From Epiperipatus broadwayi (Eukaryota; Onychophora; Udeonychophora; Euonychophora; Peripatidae), in NCBI GenBank assembly GCA_028023455.1, contig JAQFVV010000030.1, forward strand, positions 1,508,501 through 1,572,500: a stretch of DNA of 64,000 nt, read 5' to 3'. Below are positions 37,571-48,052 of the stretch, piece by piece (position 1 is the stretch's first letter; every line of letters starts with the position of its first letter). A program made the position numbers and the translations under genes. A model generated the notes under the pieces. That model saw nothing but the letters and a program-made list of their open reading frames with translations, was not told where the DNA came from and made no database searches.

Positions 37571-38035
37571 GATGAATCCCGCTATATCTAACTTTTTATT
37601 ATGAACAAAACTTTTCTTCTAAAATGTTTTTTTTTAAATCTTTCTTTTTTAAATAACTTTCTAACACACACTATAATTCCTGAATATTTTACCGATCTTT
37701 TCTTATCTGCAACTGCTAATTTTTTTTATATATATTTGTAAAACACATACTTTCTTTTTTTTTAAAAAAAAAATATATATAACTTCTTGAATATTTATTT
37801 GTCTAACTCATACATTCAGTAATAACTCTAAAGAAATTGCTGTTTAACTGTTTATTTATTTTTCATTATAAAAGATGAACCTCCTACTCCAAACCTTCCA
37901 CGATATACATCCTGACTAGCACAAACTGATCCCTAATACATGAATCTTGCCATGTTCCTCAACTGCCTGAACAAATTTCACATAGGTTATTACTTCAGAG
38001 CCTTATGTTGGTTGCATTAAAAATGTATGTATTTG
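37571..38035. other. no gene seen
   Basis: AT-rich; possibly 5' UTR of the LINE to its left, on the minus strand. Confidence 0.35.
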
Positions 38036-38165
38036 TGTACTGGATGGTTATTTTTCCTTTTGATCTCTGAGGGTGCTGCCAGGTCACTATGCACCTGAAA
38101 AATTTATATACAGTGATCACAAATTAATGGTGATGAGGATTTACACTGACAAGACCCAGGGAGAT
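38036..38165 (+). repeat. repeat R2, copy 2
   Basis: Same orientation as copy 1 at 34313-34445: GTACTGGATGGTTATTTTTC, CCAGGTCACTATGCACCTGA, AATTTATATACAGTGATCAC, GACAAGACCCAGGGAGA. It precedes the integrase remnant at 38.33 kb. Confidence 0.7.
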
Positions 38166-38329
38166 CTTACTCCTATTCTAGATAGGAACTAGTTTCAGTC
38201 ACTAGGAATTCAAGTAGAGAAAAACAATAAGACAAATTGAAAAGGTATTGCAAATCATGGCAAAGAGAAGTCTTATCAGGTAAAATAGTGATAACCTCAA
38301 GAGTATAGAAGCTGTAGCATGGGAGTCAA

Positions 38330-38695
38330 ACAGGGGGCATGCAATTATGCAGCCGGTTAAATATTGTGAAAACTATGTCTACTGCTAACATGTGGCTCAA
38401 AAAACTAAAAGCTTGGATTAAAGCAACTCATACATGGCAGGGACTCTATTTAGATCATGTTAGTTCATTTAATGTCAACATTTTCTTGATATTGATAGAT
38501 TCATATTTGAAATGGACATAATAAGTGGAAAATACTGTGAAAGCTTTGAGTGAACTATTCACATATCGTGGATGACCCGAGACCATAGCTTCTGTTCATG
38601 TAGCTTGTTTCATGTCCATTCTGTTCAACAATTTTTTATATACTAAGGGCATATGCTATATACCACACTGTATTAAATGGAATCTTATGGCCTAG
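38330..38695 (+). pseudogene. Ty3/gypsy-like integrase core remnant
   Basis: The frame at 38339-38521 ends in LYLDHVSSFNVNIFLILIDS followed by YLKW. This matches the integrase core start, where a D-x-x-G/S-P stretch precedes an F-L-x-L-x-D-x-x-S/Y-K-W block; the first catalytic aspartate is the D of LYLDHV. After a frameshift, codons around 38540-38590 read TVKALSELFTYRG.PETI, the usual continuation toward the second aspartate, where the D-N-G block has become SVHVA. The third catalytic residue was not found. Inactive. The C-terminal part of such a polyprotein reappears at 39.2 kb. Confidence 0.65.
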
Positions 38696-38696
38696 T

Positions 38697-38818
38697 GAGA
38701 GTTTGGCAGCTCGATCGTGCTGTCAAATCGGTGGGCCCGGTTTGACAGTTGAGGTAGATGAAACTCACTTTAGTAGGAGAAAAAAGTCATCAGGGAAGAG
38801 TACTACCTCAACAGTAAA
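38697..38818 (+). pseudogene. Merlin / ISXO2-like transposase fragment
   Basis: The frame around 38697-38818 reads QIGGPGLTVEVDETHFSRRK followed by KSSGK. IGGPG-x(3)-E-x-D-E-x-x-F-x-R-R-K is the hallmark of the ISXO2-type DDE domain found in Merlin transposases, and the first catalytic aspartate is in VDE. Only about 40 codons are recognisable before a T/G homopolymer at 38819-38839. It lies between two pieces of gypsy-like integrase, suggesting a nested insertion. Its terminal repeats were not found. Confidence 0.7.
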
Positions 38819-39165
38819 TTTTTTTTTTTGGGGGGGGGGTGCCATGAGACATATGAATGTTTCTTAAAATGTATTTCTTGCCGATCTGCATCCACACGTA
38901 ATTGAAATTTTGTTCATTTTATTTTACACATTTGTTGATTTCATTTCATTTAAATTAATTTGTTTATGTTAATAAAAAAAAGTTAAAAAACATGATTTCT
39001 GTGTTTGATTTTTTTTGACAAGAAAAAAAAACACAAAATGATTAAAATAGACAGCCTGGGAAAGTTCATATATGATAGTTTTGGCATAACAATGGCACCA
39101 TCAGGCGGCATCTTTCTCTAATAAATTATTAACAATAAGACTTCACACAGTGATATTAGTGAAGC

Positions 39166-39480
39166 TTTAACCAACACCATGTTTTAACAACATTTCATCC
39201 CTTGTACATCTATTAAAATGATACCAGCTGAGTTATTGATGTGTCAGAAATTCCAAATACATTTTCCAATGCTAATACCTATTGGTAATATATTAATGTC
39301 AAGCTATGCAGATAAAGAAAATTACAACATTGATGACACTGTCCAAATATGGGATGTTTTGAAAGAAGAAATGGTTTTCTGGAGTAATAACTTGAATTAT
39401 AGCAAAGCAATTACAAAAAGTTCAGACTATTAGTGGAAAACATATGGGAAGAAGCACAAAGCATTTGAGAATTAGTTATC
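39166..39480 (+). pseudogene. Ty3/gypsy-like integrase C-terminal remnant
   Basis: The frame at 39218-39433 starts IPAELLMCQKFQIHFPMLIP. P-A-E-L-L-M-x-x-K-x-R/Q then a leucine/proline stretch is typical of the region after the catalytic core of gypsy integrases. Later VQIWDVLKEEMVFWSNN resembles the following -V-W-V-R-N- block. Same strand as the core at 38.33 kb, so they may belong to one insertion split by the Merlin fragment and other sequence. Confidence 0.5.
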
Positions 39481-39620
39481 CTGAGTCATAGAGAAAATAA
39501 ATGTCAGCATCGGTTCTATACTTAATACAGATGGTACTGGCATAAAACAGGATGAGCATAAAAATGTAGCATTACAGTCATCTGACTTAAAAAAAGCAGT
39601 TACCCAGGACTTTACCAGTA

Positions 39621-39820
39621 AACATCACATGATCCTAAGATCTAAGTGCAGTGCTCTTAGATCCTAGGCTCCTCACTGATGATGGCCACAAGCCAGAAAC
39701 TAGTCTGGGGATATTGGATGAGTAGGCACTAGATAGGGATTTTATGCACAAGCCTTCTGGCATCCATTGATTACTCTGTTCGGCACAGGGTGGCACTACT
39801 GTATGGAGAGTTTTGCCTTT
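39621..39820 (+). mobile_element. F1 element, copy 5, with best hammerhead-like core
   Basis: Perfect 13-bp duplication GACTTTACCAGTA (39608-39620, 39821-39833). It starts AACATCACATGATCC, then jumps to CTAAGATCTAAGTGCAGTGC and ends GGAGAGTTTTGCCTTT. The core at about 39675-39701 is CTGATGA, a 4-bp stem TGGC/GCCA around loop CACAA, then GAAACTAG. This copy alone has a fully paired stem II, because the base after CTGATGA is T instead of A. Confidence 0.85.
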
Positions 39821-39833
39821 GACTTTACCAGTA

Positions 39834-40514
39834 GTAGGTTTTCCGCCTTCAAAACAGTCTTCACTGGAAGAGGAGAAAACTATTAAGTGGGAAGAGAGAT
39901 AAAATTTATCTCTATCTAGACCTGTTAGAGATCCTAGAAAATTTGCAAGACTGCAAGATTGTCTTATGTAATAAAGGTTATTTTTTAGAGTGAAGGAAGG
40001 AATTAAAATATTTGCAGTGTTACAATACAGAGTGTGCGATTAAAAATAACCAATTTATAACTAAATTGAAATACACAACTGACTATAAATTTTGTTTTAA
40101 ATTGATTATTTTTAATTTATATATAGAAGGCAACATTATGGAGAAATTTTAACAATGAAATTTGATCATTTAAATTATTTAGAATGTGTCATATATGTAT
40201 CAGTATATACCGATTGGTTGTAAATAAAGATTTTATTTATTGTTATTACCACTACACACACATTAGCAAATTATCTCCCCCTGTCTTCATTCAACAAAAT
40301 TTACATATTTTAGCGTGCTCTGAACTCTGTTAAATAGGTGCTAATTAATTCAAATTATGCGAAGATTGCACAGTATAAAACTGCAGATATGGTTAAGTAT
40401 GTGTGTGCAAAAATCTCTGTAAAATTGAAACAGAGATATGAACTGTTATTAGTGTGTGTTTATGGAAATTTTTACACACACATTCGCGAAGATTTACTAC
40501 AAATATATACTATC
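39834..40514. other. no gene seen; small foldback
   Basis: A hairpin at about 40035-40122 (TTAAAAATAACCAATTTATA versus TTGATTATTTTTAA) is related to 30.52 kb. No coding region. Confidence 0.45.
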
Positions 40515-40690
40515 TTTTCAGAAGATTAATGTATAGTTTTATTCAGTTATATATTTTTTATTATTTATTATGAATAAGTAAACTTTCCTTTTAGTAGTAG
40601 CTTTTCAGAAGATTAATGTATAATTTTATTGTTATATATATATTTTTTATTATTTATAATGGATAAGTAAACTCTCCTTAAGTTTTAATT
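40515..40690 (+). repeat. tandem duplication, unit about 95 bp
   Basis: CTTTTCAGAAGATTAATGTATA ... TATTTTTTATTATTTAT ... GATAAGTAAACT.TCC occurs twice back to back (about 40514-40600 and 40608-40680). Confidence 0.8.
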
Positions 40691-40775
40691 TGTGTCATGC
40701 ATAATGAATGTGACTCAGTTGGTATTCTACACTATGAGAAATCCTAACATCTACAAAGCCTCAACTTAATATGCT

Positions 40776-41139
40776 AAAAAGAAAAAAAAGTGCATCTACG
40801 AAATACCATGAGAATGTGGAAGAACGAATACTGGTGAGACTAGTTGTTCCATTGAAAAGCACTTGGAAGAACACAAACTGAAGATTAGAAGAGAGAAAAC
40901 AGATGTGTCTAAAGTAGCAGATCATGTATGTGCCAGTGAACATATGTTCAATTGGGAAAATATAAAAATATTGGATAGAGAAGAAAAGGTACAAAGAAAA
41001 AAATTTAAAGAAACTGCTCACATGACAATGGCAAACAATCCCATAAGCCAACCTAGTGTGACTATACATACTGTATGGAAACCACTAATCAACTTTGCTC
41101 TTAGGAAAAAAATGGAGAAATCAGGAGGAACCTCATAGA
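40776..41139 (+). pseudogene. Penelope-like GIY-YIG endonuclease remnant
   Basis: The + frame from 40785 reads KKCIYEIP, a TGA stop at 40809-40811 where a cysteine codon is expected, ECGRTNTGETSCSIEKHLEE then HKLKIRR. This follows the GIY-YIG pattern: Y-E-I-P-C-x-C, then a G-E-T-x-x-S-I-x-x-R/H-L-x-E-H block. The downstream frame continues VADHVCASEHMFNWENIKIL then DREEKVQRKKFKETAHM and VWKPLI to a stop at 41137, which fits the C-terminal part of Penelope-like endonucleases. The second YIG tyrosine is replaced (RTNTG). Apart from the TGA it is open for about 117 codons. The RT domain was not found upstream. Confidence 0.75.
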
Positions 41140-41170
41140 TAAGTATATGACATTTCTACTGAACTGCTGT

Positions 41171-41335
41171 CTTTGCCAGGATGGTTCAATTGGTTAGAGA
41201 ATAAATACTCAAGAATCTAAGGGTCCAGATTCGATTCCCATGCTAATACTGTCACTGGTCAGGCCAGCAATATCTGAAGAAGAGAGGAGAATAATACAAA
41301 TGTTGTGCACATACTAACTTGTTTGATGTGCTATT
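41171..41335 (+). mobile_element. tRNA-derived SINE
   Basis: A tRNA-like head at about 41176-41250: box-A-like GGTTCAATTGGTTAGAG, anticodon-arm-like region, and box-B AGATTCGATTCCC. A body GGTCAGGCCAGCAATATCTG follows, with an AT-rich end. Different family from the SINEs at 48.4, 53.2 and 60.2 kb. Confidence 0.7.
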
Positions 41336-41387
41336 ACTAACAGTTGAATGTATTTGGAATATTTAAATAAAGTTAAATTTTTCTAAA

Positions 41388-42190
41388 AACATCCAATACT
41401 CATATTAGATGATGGAAATAATCCAACATATAAATACAAATATACTGTTTCTTTTTAGATTTCTAGAATTATGATTTTGACTAATATTGGTAAAGCTTAT
41501 CAACTGATGGAAGCTCAATCAACTTCTGCTTAAAAAAATAGATATCTAAGTAAAGAATCATACAACATAGCAATAATACTCATTAATCATTGATGAAATT
41601 GTTATATGTATATCATATTGCAATTTTACAATTTGTTTAATGAGAGATAAGTTAATCTTGAATATATCTGTCAATATAATGCTCTTGCTTGGTTATATGT
41701 TTTTTCCTCTTTGAAAAAAGATAAGCCCTTTCTGTATATATATATATGTTATTTTAAATAATATATATATATTTAAAAATGTAAATCTAATATTATTGAG
41801 AGTTGAAAATCTGAATGTGCCCAATTTTCTAATATTTACGAAACAGGAAGTTAGTTTCCTTCTGCATAATTTTTAAAAAGTAAAAATATTTTCAAACAGT
41901 TTTAATTCTTTATTTGTTTGTTTGTTCTAAAATTGATGCAACAAAATTTCTTACTAAACATTGTTTATATTATGATGTTTATAATAACGCATCAAAATTA
42001 ACTTTTTATTTTTAATTGTATGTATGTTAAGTTCTTTATCCGAAGACATTGTAGGTGTTTTCCTGAAGGTTTATGATGATGGTGTTCTAGTTGTATTTTT
42101 ATATTGGACTATTTCCATCATCTAATATGACTAATGACATTCAATACTCATATTAGATTATAGAAATAGTCCAATATAAAAGTACAAGCT
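41388..42190. repeat. repeat block R3 with foldback
   Basis: ATATTAGATGATGGAAATA..TCCAA..ATAAA.TACAA occurs at 41388-41440 (+), inverted at about 42091-42130, and again in + orientation at about 42151-42190; the latter two form a hairpin. Possibly a TIR element ending near 42140 with a second end attached. A (TA)n-like run lies at 41735-41775. No ORF. Confidence 0.6.
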
Positions 42191-42720
42191 ATTGCAGATA
42201 TTGAGAGTTTCTATGCCATGATACACTATAGCCCTCTTAAACCTTTTTGTTTCATAATTTGTTTATTATTAAAAGCATGATGTATACTAGATATAATGTT
42301 ATCATTATTAAGTAAGCTAATGTCTGAACTGAAGTTTCATTTAATGCAAAGTAAACAGTTTACTATATGTATTTAATTTAAACGGTGGAAATATTATTTT
42401 TATGTAACTGTTTTAAAAGAATTATTAAATATTAGACAATATCTTCATTGTGCCGTTCTAAATATTATATGCAGATTTGTATTACAAAGACATTTCTATT
42501 ACTGGTTGAGGTTGTCACTTTAATCTGTTATAATATATGTAATAGACCTCCCCCCCCCTACTCAAAAAAAGTATTTTACTTTTATTACACTTAATAAAAT
42601 ATTTAGTGCTTTTAATATTTATATGCATATATTCTATAATTGACAATTCAGATGTCCTATTCATATATCCCTAAGAAAATAGCTCTTCTTCCCCAATTAA
42701 TTATGCATTTAATTTCGCGA
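42191..42720. other. no gene seen
   Basis: AT-rich with a C run at about 42548-42556. Confidence 0.45.
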
Positions 42721-42721
42721 G

Positions 42722-42733
42722 CCGCTAGAGGGC
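42722..42733 (+). promoter_or_regulatory. CTCF-like motif candidate
   Basis: CCGCTAGAGGGC differs by one base from the vertebrate CTCF core CCASYAGRKGGC. It sits in a small G+C-rich patch 14 bases before an ATG. Motif match only. Confidence 0.35.
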
Positions 42734-42746
42734 TTTGGTCGTCATC

Positions 42747-42771
42747 ATGGCAGAATTCTACATTAATATTG
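42747..42771 (+). CDS. possible first coding exon
   Basis: The ATG in context CATCATGG is followed by codons M-A-E-F-Y-I-N-I and then G|GTAAAG, a good 5' splice donor. The upstream patch (42710-42750) is unusually G+C-rich and carries the CTCF-like motif. Without splicing the frame continues to 42917 as a low-complexity K/L/Y-rich peptide, so a short exon makes more sense than a gene. No downstream partner exon was identified; the zinc-finger ORF at 50826 is on the same strand but has its own ATG. Confidence 0.25.
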
Positions 42772-44486
42772 GTAAAGTACGAACAATTTTGATACTTAAA
42801 TATAGATCATGCTGTGAAAAAAAGATGTATAAAATTTTCGGATACACTTTAAGTATTCTAAAATCGAAACTAAAATTAAAATATATGTATAAATTATTTA
42901 TTGTAAAGAATTTTTGAAGTCTAATTTGATGCGAGTCTTCGCATCTCTCCATTATATTTCTATTTTAGTGTAAAAAGAATATTTTTATTATTTATTTTTG
43001 TTGATATTTATTGTTTGATTTGATATATTGTTGATGCATTGTCTTTTTCTTCAATTTTATGCGTGTTTTATTTTTAAGTATCATTGATTGATTATAAATT
43101 TATTATACTAGTATTGGTAGAATAACAATGTTTTCATTATTTAAAGTGATCTGAATAATAAAATTTTTACATTCGCACTTTAATACTTAAAAACTTAAGA
43201 GCAGATTTGAAAATTAACATTTTGAAGTTATTAAAATTACGTTATCTTAAAATTTGATTAGATATCAATCTTATCTCATATTAATGTCAATTGTGGAATT
43301 TTAATAATATATTAGAGTATATGTGTGCAAAATTTTAAATAACTTTATAGATTTGCACGAAATATAATTGTTGTGTATGTATGCTTTGCTGCCGGAAAAT
43401 AATGTTTTCCTGTTAATCCAATAAAAAGTAACGTTCAAATATCTATTGCATCTATTTATAGTAATAATATAAGTTTTGGTTCGCCGCCCAATTCTCAGTT
43501 TTATATAATGTTTTGCCTCCTGAAAGATGTTATACTACTTACCGCCAATGCTTCTTTTCTAACTTTTGAGCATGCCTGACATATTTTTACAAATAACTTC
43601 CGGTCCTGTCGGAGTAATTTCAAGCCAGTGAATACTATTATAAACATAACTTAGCAGTCTTGCTCTAGCACCTCTTTCCCTCTTTTCTTACCGTGAACGA
43701 TTAGATTTACTGATTTAATTATTCGATTGCTCTCTTTGTGCCATTGGTTCTTTGTTGTTATTATTGTTGTTTCAAACCGTATTGTATTCTAAATTTGATC
43801 TCTCTAATTTGAACAGTTCCCATTGAGAATAAACTTAAGATGAGAACACAACATTCCATCTTCCTGGCTGAAATTAAGTTTAGAGTGGCTAGGTATTAAA
43901 GAACTTGAAGATACTATCCAGCAGTAGATTGATAGTAGTTGTGGCCTAATTGAAGAAGTGAACTTTCTTAAATGCAAATTAAGAACCATTTATACCCCCC
44001 CCCCATTTATACTTACTTGCTTCGAGTGTAAAAATGGTAGTTTTTTTTTTTTACAAACAAAAATTTATAACATTTTGCTGCGTGAGAGGAGAAAGTTGAA
44101 TGTTTAAATTAAAGTAAGCAAATGAATATGTGTATATAAATACAGTATTAAATAATAAAAAATTACAGTCTATATCTAAGATTAAAAAAGTATAATAATT
44201 TTTAATCTCATAAAAGTGACTAGTAGTCATGTATGTTCTTATTGAAAAGCTATCATGATCAAATAGTATTTGTTTGATATACAACATTATATATATAATA
44301 TATAAAGAGTCTGCTAATTGTTCTAAACAAGCTTATTTATTTTTTAATGATAAATGCTACAAGAGAAAGTGCCCGAAGTCTTTATATATGATGGTCCCCT
44401 TCCAAGCTATATAAGTCATGTGACATATGACTAATTTTTACTAATAACACTATATATATATATACATTTAAATCACCACTCACGAT
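42772..44486. other. no gene seen; G+C-richer patch
   Basis: 43470-43700 is less AT-rich (for example TTCCGGTCCTGTCGGAG and ACCTCTTTCCCTCTTTTCTT) and could hold a promoter or noncoding exon, but no start or splice site was convincing. A C run lies at 43996-44005. Confidence 0.35.
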
Positions 44487-45240
44487 GTGATGTGGCCACT
44501 CCTTTATCGAAGTCAGGAATCTCTCGGCCACTATGCCCAGAAAAACCTATTAGCCATTTTACTTTCCCTTTCTATTCCCTACCCAAAGTTTTTTTCCATT
44601 TTCCTCTCTATCCTGCTCCATCCCATTTCCATAACATCATCCTTGTCCACTTCATGGCCTTTATATCTAGATGCTGCTTATCTTTTTTCAAACCCAGCAT
44701 AAAGACCAAGAATCCACTCTCTGTATATTCACTCAGTTTATATTTATTCTCCCACAATTTTATTATTTGAACTCTTTTGCTTGTAAGCATTTACATTCAA
44801 TTAGTAGATGCCTAATATTTTCCGTGTCTCCCTTACATAACTTGCAGACTAAATGACCCACATTTCTCCATTTATGTGTATATTCCCTTGTTGCTAACAA
44901 TCCTGTTCAAGCCTTAAACAGTAGACTACTTTCTTTGATATTATCGTAAATTAACTCACACCCGTTATTATACAGAGACTAAACTCTCCATTCACTAGTG
45001 CCACTCAGTGCAAGCCAGACTTGCACTGAGTAGCACTACTGAATGGAGAGTTCAGCCTCTGTTTAAACAGATTGTGTTAGCATTTAATGGTTTCACATCC
45101 AATATTCTGTTTATTTCTATATATATTTAGACTCTTCTTACTCTCTATATTAGTTCTCCTGCTCTCCATTTTTTTATTAATGCATCTATTCTTCTATTCC
45201 ATTCTTTGCCACTATAACACTCAACAATTCTCATATTAAA
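44487..45240 (-). mobile_element. LINE 3' fragment L-D
   Basis: Fourth copy of the L-A family 3' region: AAGTCAGGAATCTCTCGGCC at the 3' edge, then CTGCTCCATCCCATTTCC, CTTACATAACTTGCAGAC and CAATATTCTGTTTATTTC. It is interrupted at 44964-45092 by a short F1 foldback. The 5' edge is near 45240. No intact frame. Confidence 0.75.
44964..45092. mobile_element. short F1 foldback, copy 6
   Basis: Palindrome ACTCTCCATTCACTAGTGCC ... CAGTGCAAG | CTTGCACTGAGTAGCACTAC ... GGAGAGTTCAGCCTC inserted in LINE L-D, with an approximate 8-bp duplication TCACACCC/TCACATCC. Only the outer roughly 45 bp of each F1 arm is present; the hammerhead-like core is lost. Confidence 0.7.
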
Positions 45241-46130
45241 GTATTTCAGCAACCCATCTGTGAACAAATATCTTAACATCGTAATAATTTGAATGTTTTC
45301 TTTTTAATTCAGCTAGCGATATGCCATCTGATATTTTCCTATACATATACTTGTCTATATCTGTACAATTTGAATGAATTAAACTACTTTCCTGCAGGCT
45401 ATAAATAAATAATCTTCTTTAATAATTGTTAAAAATGAGATTCAGTCTCCATTCTTTGTGTACTTAATTATAAGTCCAAAATGATTAATGCTATATTTGA
45501 ATTTGGCTATTACATTATCCACTGAGTCCATTCTATTCTTCATTATTTGCTAATGTAATGTTATTTATTCCTAGTCTATTGGAAGATAGTTCATTTTCAT
45601 TTAGAGGTCATATATGTTAAGCTATGCTTATTTATATTTATATATAGATGCATGCACGTTCATATACCAGCATGAATATTTAAGACTTTTATTCAGAATT
45701 TTTTTGGCACCAGCTTTAAATTTATAAAATTATCTGTTTGCATATGTTTTTATTTAGTTGCTGTTGTTATATTGTTGAAAGATTATTTTAAACATTTTGC
45801 AACATTCTTCAATTCTTCTTTGAAACCTTAAAGGAATTAAGAAGATGAAGCTTAATTTTATGTTTTTATTATTGCATCTACTATTGCTATGTGAATATTC
45901 ATATGGCCTACGAATGTGGACAGCTGTTTACTAACATACATTGATTATGTGGTGAGTTAACTGGCTTTTGCCTCATTTCTTGATCGAGATATTAAGTCAC
46001 TATTTGAAAACAAGAATGAATTGGGAAAATGTGTGGGATTGCTAATTTTCTTTTACATTTACAAGATAAACATTTGTGATTCTAATTTCAAGATTTGAAA
46101 TACAAGACACTCTTAAACCTGGAGTCTAAT
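45241..46130. other. no gene seen
   Basis: AT-rich, no supportable feature. Confidence 0.45.
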
Positions 46131-46300
46131 TGTAAATATAGGTGATTTTAACTCAGACTTTCAAGGCCTTTTACTATCCACAGTATCTCATACTACTGAT
46201 ACACATGACCACACACATGCAGAAAAGATACATAATCACCTATATTTGTATTTTGTGCTGAACCAGCACTCATCAGTTGGTCCAGATTACCATCTCCCAT
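46131..46300 (-). ncRNA. hammerhead-like candidate F4 beside a tRNA-like end
   Basis: On the minus strand from 46276: CTGATGA, a 5-bp stem GTGCT/AGCAC with loop GGTTC, then AAAA where GAAA is canonical. TAC follows, and 16 bases later GTA-T-C, which would give stem III (TAC/GTA), the A15.1-U16.1 pair and a C17 cleavage position. Stem I pairing is weak. Further along the minus strand lies GAAAGTCTGAGTT, a box-B-like word shared with 26.6 kb. The segment 46132-46251 is also bounded by the inverted words AAATATAGGTGATT / AATCACCTATATTT. Single copy with a core G-to-A change, so probably a decayed motif. Confidence 0.4.
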
Positions 46301-47631
46301 ACATACATATATATATAATCAGTGCTCAGTCTGTATTAAGATAGCAAATCCTTACACTTTAATGGACAAGCTTCAACCTACTCCAACTCTTCAGCTATCC
46401 ATACCATTGAAAATCTGATGATAGAATTCCCAAATCCCATGCTGATGCCAATATTTATGATTCTAATTTCCTGAAATAAGAATTTTTTAGATATAGATAT
46501 AAATTGCTGTTTGATGAAAACCTTTTATTTAATATCTATAATTGAAGGTCATCTCCAAATGAAGAAATACGGCATGAATTAGGAGAAGAAGTCTAATATT
46601 AAATGGGATAATCAAAAAGGGTTTGTGAAATTAGATGTAGAGACAGTTGAGTAGAAATGTGGTAAACTTATTATAATGTTATAAATATTGGAGTATTGAC
46701 AGTGAAGACAATTTTTTCACCTTAATGGAAGATACCAAATTCAGATATATTAGATTTTGTCCCAACAGTATCTCATGATAATAAAGAATTGAAGGATTTA
46801 TATATATATATATAGACAGAACGCTTTTGATCAGAACAAATATCATTTTAAAATGATCACAGAATTTAAAACCACTGAAAGACAAAAAGTTTGCTGTGTA
46901 TATACTTGGTTACGGGGACAAAAATGAAAGAGGATATAGACTTATAGAATATAAACTAAAATGAAAGTAGAACATGGAAACATTCACTGAAAGCATAGCA
47001 GAATTGGGTTACATTTTAACTAATGGAAAATATGTATTGCAAGATTCAACCCATGAAGTGATCATTGATTAATGAAATGTTAGATATATATTTCTACAAT
47101 ACTAGAGACAAAAGCTATTAAAAAACCAGTATTAACAGATAATATTGTTATCTAGATAGCTAGTTCAAAAAAGCAGCTATTCACACTAAATTTTCAAATG
47201 AAACATGGAAAAATATAAAGAAAGCAAGAATTATGAAAATATTTAAAAATTACTTATCTATAGAAATTGAATATCTAAAATTTTATAAAATGATACAAAA
47301 AAGATAAAATGTAACTGTAAAATGACAAGAAAAATTATAGAAGAGAACAAGTTTAACTAATACATTGGGGGGGGGGGGTATTAGTAAAAAGAGGAATGAC
47401 ATTATGAAGTATAAAAAAAATCCCAATTATTATAAAAGATGAGGTGAGATTTATGAAGAAAGGGGAATTTAAAGGAAACAATGAAGTTATTTTAAATATT
47501 TGAAACAATAGAGAAAAGCTCCAATCTATATAACAAAAATATTCCAGATGATTGGAATACTATAATAATGATATTGATCTTTAAGAAAGATGAAAATGAA
47601 GATATTAAGAAATGTTAGAATTATCAATCTT

Positions 47632-48052
47632 AAAACAGGCAAAACTCTCCATACAGTAATGCCACTCAGTGCAAGCCAGAGTAATCATTGGATTACTATA
47701 TAAGCTAATAAGCTTAGATTGAAAATGTTAGTGTTTTTAATTTTATACTCATAGTTTTGTAGTTAAGCAGAGATAAAAGGTGGCTGTTGGAGGGAGGGTT
47801 GCATTAGATCCTAAGATCTAGATGCAGTGCTCTCAGATCCAAGGCTTCTCACTGACAAAAGCCACAAGCCAGAAACTAGTCAGGATATTAGATGAGTAGA
47901 CACTAGATGGGGATTTTATGCACAGACCTTTTGGCATCCATTGATTACTCTGGCTTGCACTGAGTGGCACTACTGTAGGGAGAGTTGTGCCTGTTTTAAT
48001 AACAGTTATGAACAAGCCTAAGAAATGGTGATCATGTGCTGTTTGTTGCTTT
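47632..48052 (+). mobile_element. F1 element, copy 7, nested in RTE LINE
   Basis: Perfect 13-bp duplication AATTATCAATCTT (47619-47631, 48053-48065). The left part is a short minus-oriented F1 end (AAAACAGGCAAAACTCTCC...AGAGTAATCA). It is followed by a long plus-oriented body: ATAAGCTAATAAGCTTAG, TAGTTAAGCAGAGATAAAAG, GGGTTGCATTAGATCCTAAG, core ACTGACAAAAGCCACAAGCC then AGAAACTAG, tail GATCATGTGCTGTTTGTTGC. Here CTGATGA has mutated to CTGACAA. Confidence 0.9.

Noticed and set aside
38797-38804. CTGATGA on the minus strand in the Merlin fragment
   Set aside because: No following hairpin or GAAA; chance word inside coding sequence.
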